The notes under the pieces are model-generated. The model was not told the DNA's origin and did not search any database. It worked only from the letters and a program-made list of their open reading frames with translations. Shown piece after piece: positions 52,399 to 61,348 of a stretch of DNA of 64,000 nucleotides (positions are counted from its first letter, which is position 1; each line of letters begins with the position of its first letter). This DNA is from Streptomyces spiroverticillatus (GTDB lineage: Bacteria; Actinomycetota; Actinomycetes; Streptomycetales; Streptomycetaceae): assembly GCA_014650415.1 (NCBI GenBank), contig BMUX01000002.1, forward strand, positions 1 through 64,000, read 5' to 3'. Both the position numbers and the translations under genes were made by a program.

Positions 52399-52668
52399 TC
52401 AGGAGTGCGGGCGGTCCGTGTGCCGGTTCTCGTGGTACGTCGGTGACGTGACCAGCGTCAGCAGCCGCTTGTCGATCTCGACGGGGTCGACGAGTTCGGC
52501 CAGGACCTGCGTGGGTACGGCGTCGGGGTCGCGCAGGAGCGCCATCAAGAGGTGCTCGGCACCGGTGTGCCGGTGCCCGAGCCCCACGGCGATCCGCCCG
52601 GCCTCCGCGACGAGGGCGTCGAACCGGGGCGTGGAAGGGGGAGTTCGCTCTTCTCGCATACGTGCCAT
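52399..52668 (-). CDS. orphan Clp N-terminal-domain protein
   Basis: An 89-aa protein with one Clp_N-type repeat (RFDALVAEAGRIAVGLGHRH then TGAEHLLMALLRDPDAVPTQ and EIDKRLLTLVTS). ClpA/ClpC carry such repeats for substrate or adaptor binding, followed by AAA+ modules. Here the repeat is the whole protein, so it may act as an adaptor or decoy for a Clp complex. No ribosome site is seen before ATG 52668. It is a separate gene, not a fragment of a nearby AAA+ gene, since none is present. Confidence 0.75.
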   Translation of the reverse strand: MARMREERTPPSTPRFDALVAEAGRIAVGLGHRHTGAEHLLMALLRDPDAVPTQVLAELVDPVEIDKRLLTLVTSPTYHENRHTDRPHS

Positions 52669-52730
52669 GGTGGCCGACCCGCGCCCGGGGCGGAACCGTG
52701 CGAACAGGCCCGATGCGGGCGCGCGGAGGC

Positions 52731-53444
52731 CTATGCGCCGGTGGCTCCCAGCAGGGTGCCGACCAGATAGGTCACTCCCATCGCGACGGCACCTCCGGCC
52801 ATCGTCCGCACCACGGCCGGTCCGGGCGGCGCCGCACCCAGCCGGGCACTGCCCCAGCCGGTGCAGGCCAGCGCCACCAGTACGGAGACCACCGTGACCG
52901 GAAGTCGCCAGGACTGGGGCGGCAGGATGATCGCCAGCAGCGGCAGCAGGGCGCCGACGGTGAAGGCGATGAAGCTGGCCCAGGCGGCGTGCCAGGGGTT
53001 GGCGAGCTGGTCGGGGTCGATGTTGAGTTCCATGCTGGTGTGCGCGCGCAGGGCGTCGCGCTCGGTGAGCTGCTGGGCGGACTCCCGGGCGACCTCGGGC
53101 GACAGGCCCCGGCTCTCCAGGATCTGCGCGAGTTCGGCGAGTTCCTCCTCCGGCTGCTCGCGCAGCTCCTTCTTCTCCAGGTCGACGGCCGCCTTCTCCG
53201 AGTCGCGCTGCGTCGACACCGAGACGTACTCGCCCGCCGCCATGGACAGGGAGCCCGCGAGGAGTCCGGCGAGCCCTGCCGTCAGGAGCGTGGAGCGGGA
53301 GTCGGTGGCGCCCGCGACGCCGACGACGAGGCCGGCCGTGGAGACGATGCCGTCGTTCGCGCCGAGGACCCCGGCCCGCAGCCAGTTCAGCCGCGAGCCG
53401 AGGTCTTGGTGGTGCGGTTCGTAGGTGCCCGTTTCGTCTGTCAT
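52731..53444 (-). CDS. VIT1/CCC1-family transporter
   Basis: A 237-aa membrane protein of the VIT family (vacuolar iron/manganese transporters of plants and yeast; bacterial members likely export or store metal). It has the first helix GANDGIVSTAGLVVGVAGAT, then LAGSLSMAAGEYVSVSTQRD, a metal-binding helical loop rich in Glu (KAAVDLEKKELREQPEEELA), and three more helices in the C-terminal third. ATG 53444 is 26 bp after the stop of the upstream amidohydrolase, with no ribosome site. The metal specificity is a guess. Confidence 0.88.
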   Translation of the reverse strand: MTDETGTYEPHHQDLGSRLNWLRAGVLGANDGIVSTAGLVVGVAGATDSRSTLLTAGLAGLLAGSLSMAAGEYVSVSTQRDSEKAAVDLEKKELREQPEEELAELAQILESRGLSPEVARESAQQLTERDALRAHTSMELNIDPDQLANPWHAAWASFIAFTVGALLPLLAIILPPQSWRLPVTVVSVLVALACTGWGSARLGAAPPGPAVVRTMAGGAVAMGVTYLVGTLLGATGA

Positions 53445-53469
53445 GTCGCGGAGGATGCCACCCTGGTCC

Positions 53470-54693
53470 TCACCAGACGCGTACCGACCCGCCCGGCGCG
53501 AAGGCGGGGCTGGTGGCGTCGGCGGGCACCTTCTCCAACGGCTGGGCGATCTCCTCCACGGTGGGTCCCACCTTGGCGGCGATCGCGTCGAGCAGCTCCA
53601 GGTCGAAGCCGTACACCCGGGCGGCGTTCCCGCCGACCATGGCGGCGACCTCCTCGCGCGGCAGCCCGGCGTAGGCGATGCGCAGGCCCTCGCGGGAGTA
53701 GGGGGCGGTGCCCTCGTCGTGCGGGTAGTCACTGCCCCACATGATCTTGTCGAGGCCGATCTTCTCGCGCAGCGGCACCTCGTGGGGGCGCATGAAGCTG
53801 GCCCCGACGAAGCAGTTGTCGCGCCACACCTCGCTGGGGCTGTTGCCCATCGAGGCAGCGAGCCCGGCGCCGAACTTGGACTCCGCGGTGGCCGCCTTCG
53901 TCGCCGCCGCGACGAGCCGCGAGTGGTAGTAGTCCAGCATCTCGACGACGCCGGGGATCCACCCCGAACCCTGCTCGGTGAGCACCAGCCTGAGGTCCGG
54001 GTGGCGTTTGAAGGCCCCGCCGAAGATCAGGTGCCAGAGCGCCCGGTGCGAGAACCACGTCGTCTCGACCATGAACACCGCGCGCGCGGCCGGCTCCTCG
54101 CCGAGCGGCGGCGACGCCGATCCGCCGTGGTGGTTGACCGGCACGCCCAGTTCCGCGCAGACGGCCCAGATCGGGTCGTACGTCGCCGAGTACAGCTCCG
54201 GGATGCCCGAGCCCGGCGGGGCGCCCGGGAGGAGCACACCGCCGGTCAGGCCCGCCTCGTGGGTGCGGCGGATCTCCCGTACCGCCTCGTCCACGTCGTT
54301 GAGGAGGATCTGCGCGACGCCGGCCCGGCGCCCGGGGGCGTCCGCGCAGAAGTCGGCGAGCCACCGGTTGTGGGCGCGCAGTCCGGCCCACCGCTGCTCG
54401 TACTCCTCCTTGGTGGGCGCGGGGGCCATCAGGGAGGCGGTGGGGAAGAACGGCGGGATGGTGTTGGGGAAGACGACCTCGGCGACGATGCCGTCGGCCT
54501 CCAGCTCGGCGAGGCGGCGGGCGGAGTTCCAGTTGCGGTCGGCGGTGTCGGCGAGAAGGTCCTCGTAGGGATTGGTGTAGGTGGCCGCCCAGGCGTCGAA
54601 GTCGGCGTGGTGCTTCTTCTCCAGGTACGGCCGGTAGTCGAGGAGGTCGGCGCCGGCGTGGCAGTCGGCGGAGATGACGGTGTACCGGTCCAT
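53470..54693 (-). CDS. amidohydrolase-2 family protein (second of two)
   Basis: A 407-aa metal-dependent hydrolase/decarboxylase of the same group as the neighbour. It opens MDRYTVISADCHAG, has HHGGSASPPLGEEP, and ends with the metal acid in MWGSDYPHDEGTAP. DCHAG replaces the usual DxHxH start, a feature of a subgroup of amidohydrolase-2 proteins. It overlaps the upstream paralogue at TGATG, so the two are coupled. Its sequence differs clearly from the neighbour, so the pair is an old duplication or two distinct enzymes. Substrate unknown. Confidence 0.85.
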   Translation of the reverse strand: MDRYTVISADCHAGADLLDYRPYLEKKHHADFDAWAATYTNPYEDLLADTADRNWNSARRLAELEADGIVAEVVFPNTIPPFFPTASLMAPAPTKEEYEQRWAGLRAHNRWLADFCADAPGRRAGVAQILLNDVDEAVREIRRTHEAGLTGGVLLPGAPPGSGIPELYSATYDPIWAVCAELGVPVNHHGGSASPPLGEEPAARAVFMVETTWFSHRALWHLIFGGAFKRHPDLRLVLTEQGSGWIPGVVEMLDYYHSRLVAAATKAATAESKFGAGLAASMGNSPSEVWRDNCFVGASFMRPHEVPLREKIGLDKIMWGSDYPHDEGTAPYSREGLRIAYAGLPREEVAAMVGGNAARVYGFDLELLDAIAAKVGPTVEEIAQPLEKVPADATSPAFAPGGSVRVW

Positions 54694-55973
54694 CACAGGA
54701 CCCCGATCTGCGGGAAGTCGTGGTCGGTGAGCCAGTGGCGGCCCACTTCGCGGGACTTGGCCCAGGACTGTTCCACGGCGGCCTGGTCCTGGGGCTGGCC
54801 CAGTTCGTCGGGGGTGGGGCCGATGCGGCGGGCGAGCGGTGCCAGCTTCTCGGTGTCGAAGCCGAAGACGTCGGCGGCCGCGAGGCCGAGGATGCGGCGG
54901 GTCTCGGTGACGGGGATGTCGTGGAAGGTGTTCTTCAGCCACTCGCGGGTCTTGGGCCAGGTGCCCTCGGGGTGCGGGAAGTCGCTGCCCCAGAGGATGT
55001 TGTCGACGCCGATCTCGTACCGCTGTGCCAGCTCGCGCCTCTTTGTGTTGGTGGCGCAGACGAACACCTGGCGGTCGAGGTATTCGCTCGGGGGCCGCTT
55101 CAGCTCCTCGAACGGGGAGAGCTTCTTGCCGCCGTGCGCGCCGAGGTAGAGGCGGTCCATGAACCAGAGCTGGTTCGGCAGCCACCAGCAGCCGGACTCG
55201 GCGATGCCGAACTTCAGGCCGGGGTGGCGTTCGAAGGCGCCCGACCAGAGCAGGAACCACAGGGGGCGGGCGGGCCACCAGGTGACCTCGCTGACGTAGA
55301 TGCCCAGGTGGTCGCCGTACTCGTGGCGGGGCGCGGCACCGGAGTGGGTGACGACCGGCATGCCGGTCTCGGCGGCGGCCGCCCACACCGGGTCGTAACG
55401 CCGGTCGTGGTAGGGGGCCTTGTCGACCCACATCGAGGGGATCATCAGCGCGCCGAGCCCGGACTCCTTGGCACGGTGCACCTCGGCGACGACCTTGTCG
55501 ACCTCGCCGGTGATCGGCAGCAGGGCGACACCGCAGTGGCGTTCGGGGTTCTCGGCGACGAACTCCGCCAGCCAGCGGTTGTGCGCCTGCGCGCCCGCCA
55601 TCCCCAGTGCGGGGTCCTGGTCGCCGGAGAGACCGAGGCCCACGCCGAAGGGGGCGGCGGTCTGGCTGTCGACGGCGTCGGCGTCCGGGAAGACGACCTC
55701 GGCGGCCACGCCGTCGCCGTCCAGCTCCTTGAGGCGCTGGGCGGAGTCCCAACCGCCGCGCAGGCCCTCCTCGTTGTCCTGGAACCACTTGGCGGCGAAG
55801 GCCTCGTTGCGCACGCCGAGGCGGGTCATCTCCTCGCGGCGGGCGTCGCGCTGGCCGAGGAAGTCGTCGAAGGCGCGGTGGAAGGCGCTGTCCAGGTAGG
55901 GCCGGTACTGCTCGGTGGGCAGTCCGGCGTGACAGTCGGAGGAAATGATCAGGTAGGGGTCTCGTTCGGTCAC
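54693..55973 (-). CDS. amidohydrolase-2 family protein (first of two)
   Basis: A 426-aa paralogue of the above, with the same layout: SSDCHAGLPTEQYRPYLD, THSGAAPRHEYGDHLGIY and ILWGSDFPHPEGTWPKTREW. The start is GTG (55973). It lies downstream of the SDR gene by about 73 bp and upstream of the second amidohydrolase, overlapping it (TGATG). Such proteins in actinobacteria often accompany SDR and acetoacetate-decarboxylase-fold genes, as here. Substrate unknown. Confidence 0.85.
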   Translation of the reverse strand: MTERDPYLIISSDCHAGLPTEQYRPYLDSAFHRAFDDFLGQRDARREEMTRLGVRNEAFAAKWFQDNEEGLRGGWDSAQRLKELDGDGVAAEVVFPDADAVDSQTAAPFGVGLGLSGDQDPALGMAGAQAHNRWLAEFVAENPERHCGVALLPITGEVDKVVAEVHRAKESGLGALMIPSMWVDKAPYHDRRYDPVWAAAAETGMPVVTHSGAAPRHEYGDHLGIYVSEVTWWPARPLWFLLWSGAFERHPGLKFGIAESGCWWLPNQLWFMDRLYLGAHGGKKLSPFEELKRPPSEYLDRQVFVCATNTKRRELAQRYEIGVDNILWGSDFPHPEGTWPKTREWLKNTFHDIPVTETRRILGLAAADVFGFDTEKLAPLARRIGPTPDELGQPQDQAAVEQSWAKSREVGRHWLTDHDFPQIGVL

Positions 55974-56046
55974 GTTCGATCACGCTCCTGGAGGCGGAAC
56001 CGGTCGGAAGCAGTCACAGCCGGGTCAGCCAGTCGAGTCAGTCGAG

Positions 56047-56931
56047 TCAGTCGAGGATGAACTTTTCGAGGTACGAAGGATTGGCACGGTCCAGCATCGA
56101 CTGCGACCGCGCCCGGATCTGCCGGTCGCTGTGCTCGCTCGCCGGGAGCATCCAGAACCGGTCCGCCCTGATCCCGTCCACGACCACGCCCGCGACCTCC
56201 TCCACCGGCGTGAACTCGATCTCGTGCCCGGCCTCCTTCATCGCCGCCTCCCACTGGTCGAGGCTGCGGTAGGGCGACTTGCGCGGGCGCTCCTTGGCGT
56301 ACCGCTGGGGACGGTTGCGGTGCGACTCCCACAACCCGGTGCGCAGCATGTGCGGTCCCGGGAACAGCACGGAGGCGCCCACCTGTGCCTGTTCCGCCTT
56401 CAGGTGCGCGTACAGCGACTCCGTCATCGTCACCACGGCCGCCTTGGTGACGGCGTACACGGAAGCCGTCGGCAGGGGTGCGATGCCGCCGTCGCCGGAG
56501 GAGGTGTTCACCACGTGCCCGGGCTCGCCGCCCGCGAGCATGCGCGGCACGAAGGCCTGGACGCCGTGGAAGACGCCCCAGACGTTGACGGAGAACGCCC
56601 ATTTCCAGTCGTTGGGCTCGTGCTCCCACATGCGGCCCTCGGCGCCGGAACCGACGCCGGCGTTGTTGCACAGGACGTGCACCGCGCCGAAGGCGTCGTA
56701 CGCGGCGTCCGCCAACTCCCGTACGGAATCGCGCTCACTGACGTCGACGACGCGCGCCAGCACCTGCGCACCGCCCTCGCGCAACTCCGTGGCGGCCTTG
56801 TCGAGGGCTCCCTCCTCGACGTCCGCGAGGACGACCTTGAGCCCCTCGTCGGCGAACCGCCGGGCCATCGCGAGTCCGATGCCGCTCGCGGCACCCGTGA
56901 CGACGGCGACCTGTCCCTGACGCAGCTCCAT
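56047..56931 (-). CDS. short-chain dehydrogenase/reductase
   Basis: A 294-aa SDR. It has the cofactor motif AVVTGAASGIGLAMARRFAD, LADVEEGALDKAATELREGG (D choosing NAD), NNAGVGSGAEG, and the catalytic S-Y-K in TSSGDGGIAPLPTASVYAVTK. The C-terminal about 60 residues are longer than in simple SDRs (RPRKSPYRSLDQWEAAMKEA). It overlaps the upstream acetoacetate-decarboxylase-fold gene at TGATG, so it is co-translated. Substrate unknown. Confidence 0.9.
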   Translation of the reverse strand: MELRQGQVAVVTGAASGIGLAMARRFADEGLKVVLADVEEGALDKAATELREGGAQVLARVVDVSERDSVRELADAAYDAFGAVHVLCNNAGVGSGAEGRMWEHEPNDWKWAFSVNVWGVFHGVQAFVPRMLAGGEPGHVVNTSSGDGGIAPLPTASVYAVTKAAVVTMTESLYAHLKAEQAQVGASVLFPGPHMLRTGLWESHRNRPQRYAKERPRKSPYRSLDQWEAAMKEAGHEIEFTPVEEVAGVVVDGIRADRFWMLPASEHSDRQIRARSQSMLDRANPSYLEKFILD

Positions 56932-57728
56932 CAGGCGCTCCCCTCCGGCGGGCCGTCGAGGATCTGCTGCGGGTCGTCGTAGCGCTGGTGGATGTACGGC
57001 AGCAGGGCCTGCGCGCTCACCCGGTCCACGACCTTCCCGCTCTGGTCGCTGGTCTTCTCGCCGAGGGTGATCTCGACCAGGCGGCGCACGGGGAGGTCGG
57101 CGACGGGGTCGTACATCGACTCGCGCAGCACGACGTCGCCGGTGATCTGCTCCAGCTTGCGGACCTTCTCGTGCCGGGTGCACTGTACGAGCACCGGGTC
57201 GGCGTCGAAGCCGCGGCCGTCGACGGCGGGGAGGAACTTGAAGTAGAAGTCCACCTTCTCCACCGGCTCCGGCAGCGGCAGCGGCCCGGAGACCGCGCCG
57301 CGCACCTCCACGAAGGCGATGCCGTGCCGGGCGAGGGCGGCGCGGACGGTGAGACCGTCGCGCTCGACGGTGACCTCGCCGAGCTTCTTGGGCTCGCCGA
57401 AGACCTCGCGGCCGCCGATCAGGGCGCGCTCGTGGGTCATCGGCATGACCAGGGGGTACCAGCCCTCGCGCCCGTTGTACTCGGCGGCGACGGCCACCGA
57501 GCCCGCGCCCAGCGGGTAGCCGGGCAGGTCGACCTTGCTGATGTTGGCGCGCACCAGAGGCCGTCCGGTGGGCTTCAGGGGTGGCGGCAGGACGGCCGCC
57601 ACGGCGTCGGGGTCGCTCTCCCAGACGGCCACCACACCGGTGGACCAGATGTCGGGGAGCTTCGAGCTCTTCGTGCGCGCCGCCTCGATCTCCGCCTCGG
57701 TGCGCGGTCCGTACCGTACGCGTGCCAT
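56931..57728 (-). CDS. acetoacetate-decarboxylase fold protein
   Basis: A 265-aa protein of the acetoacetate decarboxylase family. Typical stretches are YPLVMPMTHERALIGGREVF and GEPKKLGEVTV. The lysine pair in EPKK corresponds to the Schiff-base lysine of the family. Members act on diverse keto acids, not only acetoacetate. It is the first gene of the operon, divergent from a TetR regulator across a perfect palindrome. Confidence 0.88.
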   Translation of the reverse strand: MARVRYGPRTEAEIEAARTKSSKLPDIWSTGVVAVWESDPDAVAAVLPPPLKPTGRPLVRANISKVDLPGYPLGAGSVAVAAEYNGREGWYPLVMPMTHERALIGGREVFGEPKKLGEVTVERDGLTVRAALARHGIAFVEVRGAVSGPLPLPEPVEKVDFYFKFLPAVDGRGFDADPVLVQCTRHEKVRKLEQITGDVVLRESMYDPVADLPVRRLVEITLGEKTSDQSGKVVDRVSAQALLPYIHQRYDDPQQILDGPPEGSA

Positions 57729-57774
57729 TGCCGTACCACCCTTCGTCGGTCGTGCCGTTCGCGGGTCGGTTCTG

Positions 57775-57791
57775 CTGTAACACAGTTACAG
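57775..57791. promoter_or_regulatory. perfect palindromic operator between ADC operon and tetR
   Basis: CTGTAAC (57775-57781) ACA GTTACAG (57785-57791) is a perfect 7-bp-arm palindrome, the usual form of a TetR operator. It lies 46 bp from the operon start and 50 bp from the regulator start. Confidence 0.8.
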
Positions 57792-57840
57792 GAGGAGCGA
57801 TGAAGGGTAAAGAGACGTGCACCGAAGGAAGTTGGGGGAC

Positions 57841-58467
57841 ATGCCGAGAGTGCAGCTCACCCGCGAGGACGTGCTGGACGCCGCCACGCGGCTGGTCGTG
57901 CAGCACGGCCCGCAGGACCTGACCATGCGCAAACTGGCCGCCGAGCTGGGGACGGCGGTGACGTCGATCTACTGGCACGTGGGCAACCGGGAGTCGCTCC
58001 TGGACGCCCTCGTGGAGCGGACGGTGCAGGAGATGGGCGCGCTGGTGCCGCGCGGCCGCACACCCGTCGACCGGGTCGTGTCGGTGGCCCGCGCCCTGCG
58101 CCGCGAGCTGCGCGCCCGGCCGCACCTGATCGCGATGGTGCACGAACGCGGGCTGACGGAGCGGATGTTCCTGCCCGCGCAGCAGGCGCTGGTGCACGAG
58201 GTGCACGCGGCGGGGCTGCGGGGGGCGCGGGCGGCGGGGGTGGTGCGGGCGGTGCAGTTCCAGGTGGTGGGGCACGTCCTGGTGGAACGCAACCGGGAGC
58301 GCTCCCCTGTGCAGTCCCCCGCCGAGGCCGATCTGTGGTCGCCCGACCTCGCCGAGCACGACCCGGCCCTCGCGAGGGCCTTGGCCCGCCCGGCGGACCC
58401 GGAGCGGGTGTTCGTGGTGTCGGTGCGGGCGCTGGTGGGGGCGCTGCTGGGGGCGGCGGCCGGCTGA
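57841..58467 (+). CDS. TetR-family regulator
   Basis: A 208-aa TetR regulator. The N-terminal helix-turn-helix is TREDVLDAATRLVVQHGPQD then MRKLAAELGTAVTSIYWHVG and NRESLLDALV. The C-terminal ligand domain is helical and ends in VVSVRALVGALLGAAAG. ATG 57841 is preferred to GTG 57817. It is divergent from the ADC-SDR-amidohydrolase operon and probably represses it through the palindrome at 57775-57791 until a substrate binds. Confidence 0.9.
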   Translation: MPRVQLTREDVLDAATRLVVQHGPQDLTMRKLAAELGTAVTSIYWHVGNRESLLDALVERTVQEMGALVPRGRTPVDRVVSVARALRRELRARPHLIAMVHERGLTERMFLPAQQALVHEVHAAGLRGARAAGVVRAVQFQVVGHVLVERNRERSPVQSPAEADLWSPDLAEHDPALARALARPADPERVFVVSVRALVGALLGAAAG

Positions 58468-58658
58468 GGGCCCGGAAGCCGGTGGAAAAACCGGTTGATG
58501 GCTCCCGGAGGTCTCTCTACGATCGGCGGCGCGGGGGCGGCTCCGCGCGCGCTTCCTTCTCACTCACCCTGATCCCGTAGCGCGCCCACTCTCCGCCCCC
58601 GTCACAAGACGTCGCCGCGCCGGTGCGCGCGCCCGTGTCCCCTTCGCGGAAGGCCCCC

Positions 58659-61313
58659 TTGCCCTCACCCCAGTCCGTGCTGCTCCGCCGCACCCAGACC
58701 GTGCACCTCGACTCCGCCCCGGCCCCCGCGGCCGACCCGCGCACCGCGCCCCGGCTGGTCGTCCTGGAGGCGGAACTCCTCGACCGGGGCTATGCGTTGA
58801 CCGCGCCCCTGCACGCCGCGTTCGCCGCCCTGGACCATCTGGACCTGGCCCGCGAGGGCCGCCCGCTGCTGTCCGCCGTCGACGAGCTGCTGGGCTCGCA
58901 CCGCCCGCACACCCCGCTCTACCAGCGCTTCCCGCTGACCGTCCCGAAGGACTCCGGGCAGCTCTACGTGGACCGGGTGTTCGCCCTGCTCCTCCAGTCC
59001 CCCGGCCAGCGCTGCGTCCTGTGCGGGGCCTCCTCGACGGTGCATCCGGTGTCGCCGTGCGCCCACCTGGTCTGCCGCACCTGCTGGGACGGCTCGGACT
59101 ACTCCGCCTGCCCGATCTGCCACCGCCGTCTCGACCCGGCCGACCCGTTCCTGACCCCTGTCGCACCGGCGCCGCGCACGACCTCCCGTCGTGCCGCCTT
59201 CGCCGGGGAGCTGCGGCTGCTCTCCCTCGGCACCGACCTCGCTGCCGCGTCGGCCGTCGAGGCCCGGCGGCTGATGGGCCGCCAGACCCCGCTCTCGGGG
59301 CAGGAGTACGCGGATCTGGCCGCCCTTCTCCCGGTCCTGCCCGCCGGCCTCTCCGCGCTGCCCGAGGACATTCCCGTACGGGAGACCAAGGCCCTCGTCC
59401 TGGGCACCCTGCTGCGCGAGCCGCGCACCGCCGACGCCGTACGGGCGCAGTTGCGCGAACGGCTCACCACCGCCACCGACGTGCTGCGCCTGCTGTGCGT
59501 GCACTCCGGAGGCAACGCCGCCGTGCTCAAGCCCCCGCGCTTCCGCAGCCTGCCGCGCGCCCTGCGCCGCGAACTCCTCGCCGTGCTCGACGGCCTGCAC
59601 CTGGGCTCCCTCATCGAGGACCTGTCCCGCCACCCCGGCCCCTGGAAGCGCGCCGCCGAGCGCCTGCACCCGTACGAGCAGTACGCACGCCACCCGAAGG
59701 CCGCCCTCGCCTTCGCGGTCCTGCGCGAGAGCGACGCGTACGCCTTCCCCGCACTGCGCGACCTCGCCGCGCAGCACCCGCAGTGGGTGACGGTCGAGGA
59801 CGGGCGGATCCGGGCCGTCACCTGGAACGGCCAGGTCGAGGTCGCCCTCGCCGCCCGCGAACTCCCGCACGCCACCCGGCTGTTGCGTCAGCGTCCGGGC
59901 GAGCTGCTGCGCCGTCTCGATCACGTACTGCGGCTGTACGAGGCCGAGGGCGCGACCGGAGACCCGGCCCCGCTCACCGAGGCCCTCACCCACGCGCTCC
60001 CCCGCGCCGGGGTCGGCGCACTCCTGTCCGCGTACGGCGCGCTGCGCATACGCCACCGGTCCGGCCCCGGCGCACGGCGCGTCTTCTTCCCGCGCGGCGA
60101 GGTCACCCGCGCCTTCGCGATCCCGGAGGACCGGGCTCCGCTGCCCGGCGCGCTCACCGCGCGGGTGTGCGGCCTGCTGGAGGCCGAAGTGCTGCGCCGG
60201 CTCGCCGCCCGGGAGCCGTACGAGCACGTCCTGTTCGACGAGGCGCTGGAGGACCTCAACGTGCCGTTCGCCGAGCACGCGTCCGCCGCCTCGCTGGTGG
60301 CCGTGCCCCGGGGCAGCCGCCAGCCGCTGCCGCCGGGCGAGGTGCTGCGCCTGTTCCTGCACTGGACGCAGCCCGCCGACACCCGGGTGGACCTCGACCT
60401 GTCGGTGGCGTTCTACCGCAGCGACCTGACGTTCGCGGGCCTGTGCGACTACACCGCGCTGCGCCACCTCGGGGGTGCGGCCGTGCACTCCGGGGACCTG
60501 ACGTCGGCGCCCGCGCCCGCCGGGGCGACCGAGTACGTCGACCTGGAGCTGCCGCTGCTCGCGCACGCGGGCATCGCCTACGCCCTGCCCGTCGTCTTCT
60601 CCTTCAACAACATCCCCTTCGAGAAGCTGCCCGACGCCTTCGCGGGCTTCATGGAGATCGACGGCGGCCGTCCCCGCGACTCCTCCTACGACCCGCGCAC
60701 CGTCCGCCAGCGCTTCGACCTCGCGGGCGACTCCCAGGTCTGCGTCCCCATGGTGGTCGACCTGCACCGCCGCGAAGCCCTGTGGACGGACCTCCATCTG
60801 CCGCCCGCGGCGGGCTTCCAGAGCATCGCCTCGCACACCGCCGACCTCGGCAGGATCACCCGCGACCTCCTCTCCTACTTCGCCTCGGGCAGCCGTACGA
60901 CCCTGGGCGATCTCGCCCGCTGGCACGCGGCGGCCCGCGCACCGGAGGCGACCGTGGTGCGCCGGGAGGGGGCGCTGTGGACGTACCGGCGCGGGAGCGG
61001 GGAGAGCGCCGCCGCCTTCGCCGCCCGCCTGGCCGCGCTCGAAGTGCCGCAGGAGTACGGCACGTCGGCGGACCTGGAGCGGCTGCTCGCCGGGAAGCGG
61101 GTGCTGGTGGCCCGGGTGCACGGGGAGCCCGTGCCGGAGAAGGCGAGCGGCACCGCCTACCGGCTCTTCCCCGGACCCGTCGACGGGCACGAGGACGTGA
61201 CGCGGGTCACGGCCGGGGACCTCGTCGCGGAACTCGGGCCTCAGCAGCCGGAGGTGGCGTCCGGCGGGGTCGCGGGTACGGCGGCGGAACCCCGCTCCGT
61301 ACTGGGCGAATAG
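58659..61313 (+). CDS. RING-domain protein with TerD-like domain (MXAN_6230/SCO0854 type)
   Basis: An 884-aa protein with a bacterial RING-like zinc domain. The eight ligands are C119, C122, C134, H136, C139, C142, C151 and C154 (C3HC4 order, in CVLCGASSTVHPVSPCAHLV and CRTCWDGSDYSACPICHRRL). A large helical middle follows. A TerD-like beta domain is near 565-650 (WTQPADTRVDLDLSVAFYRS, VVFSFNNIPFEKLPDAFAGF). I recognise this as the MXAN_6230/SCO0854 family. Function unknown; RING domains recruit E2-like partners in eukaryotes, TerD proteins bind calcium. TTG 58659 is chosen because GGAAGG is 5 nt before it. Confidence 0.85.
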   Translation: MPSPQSVLLRRTQTVHLDSAPAPAADPRTAPRLVVLEAELLDRGYALTAPLHAAFAALDHLDLAREGRPLLSAVDELLGSHRPHTPLYQRFPLTVPKDSGQLYVDRVFALLLQSPGQRCVLCGASSTVHPVSPCAHLVCRTCWDGSDYSACPICHRRLDPADPFLTPVAPAPRTTSRRAAFAGELRLLSLGTDLAAASAVEARRLMGRQTPLSGQEYADLAALLPVLPAGLSALPEDIPVRETKALVLGTLLREPRTADAVRAQLRERLTTATDVLRLLCVHSGGNAAVLKPPRFRSLPRALRRELLAVLDGLHLGSLIEDLSRHPGPWKRAAERLHPYEQYARHPKAALAFAVLRESDAYAFPALRDLAAQHPQWVTVEDGRIRAVTWNGQVEVALAARELPHATRLLRQRPGELLRRLDHVLRLYEAEGATGDPAPLTEALTHALPRAGVGALLSAYGALRIRHRSGPGARRVFFPRGEVTRAFAIPEDRAPLPGALTARVCGLLEAEVLRRLAAREPYEHVLFDEALEDLNVPFAEHASAASLVAVPRGSRQPLPPGEVLRLFLHWTQPADTRVDLDLSVAFYRSDLTFAGLCDYTALRHLGGAAVHSGDLTSAPAPAGATEYVDLELPLLAHAGIAYALPVVFSFNNIPFEKLPDAFAGFMEIDGGRPRDSSYDPRTVRQRFDLAGDSQVCVPMVVDLHRREALWTDLHLPPAAGFQSIASHTADLGRITRDLLSYFASGSRTTLGDLARWHAAARAPEATVVRREGALWTYRRGSGESAAAFAARLAALEVPQEYGTSADLERLLAGKRVLVARVHGEPVPEKASGTAYRLFPGPVDGHEDVTRVTAGDLVAELGPQQPEVASGGVAGTAAEPRSVLGE

Positions 61314-61348
61314 GGGACTGTCAGTGGCGGCCCGTATTCTCTGTGACC

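Noticed and set aside
53425..55149. 574-aa open frame on the plus strand
   Set aside because: Antisense to the two amidohydrolase genes and the VIT gene; no motif.
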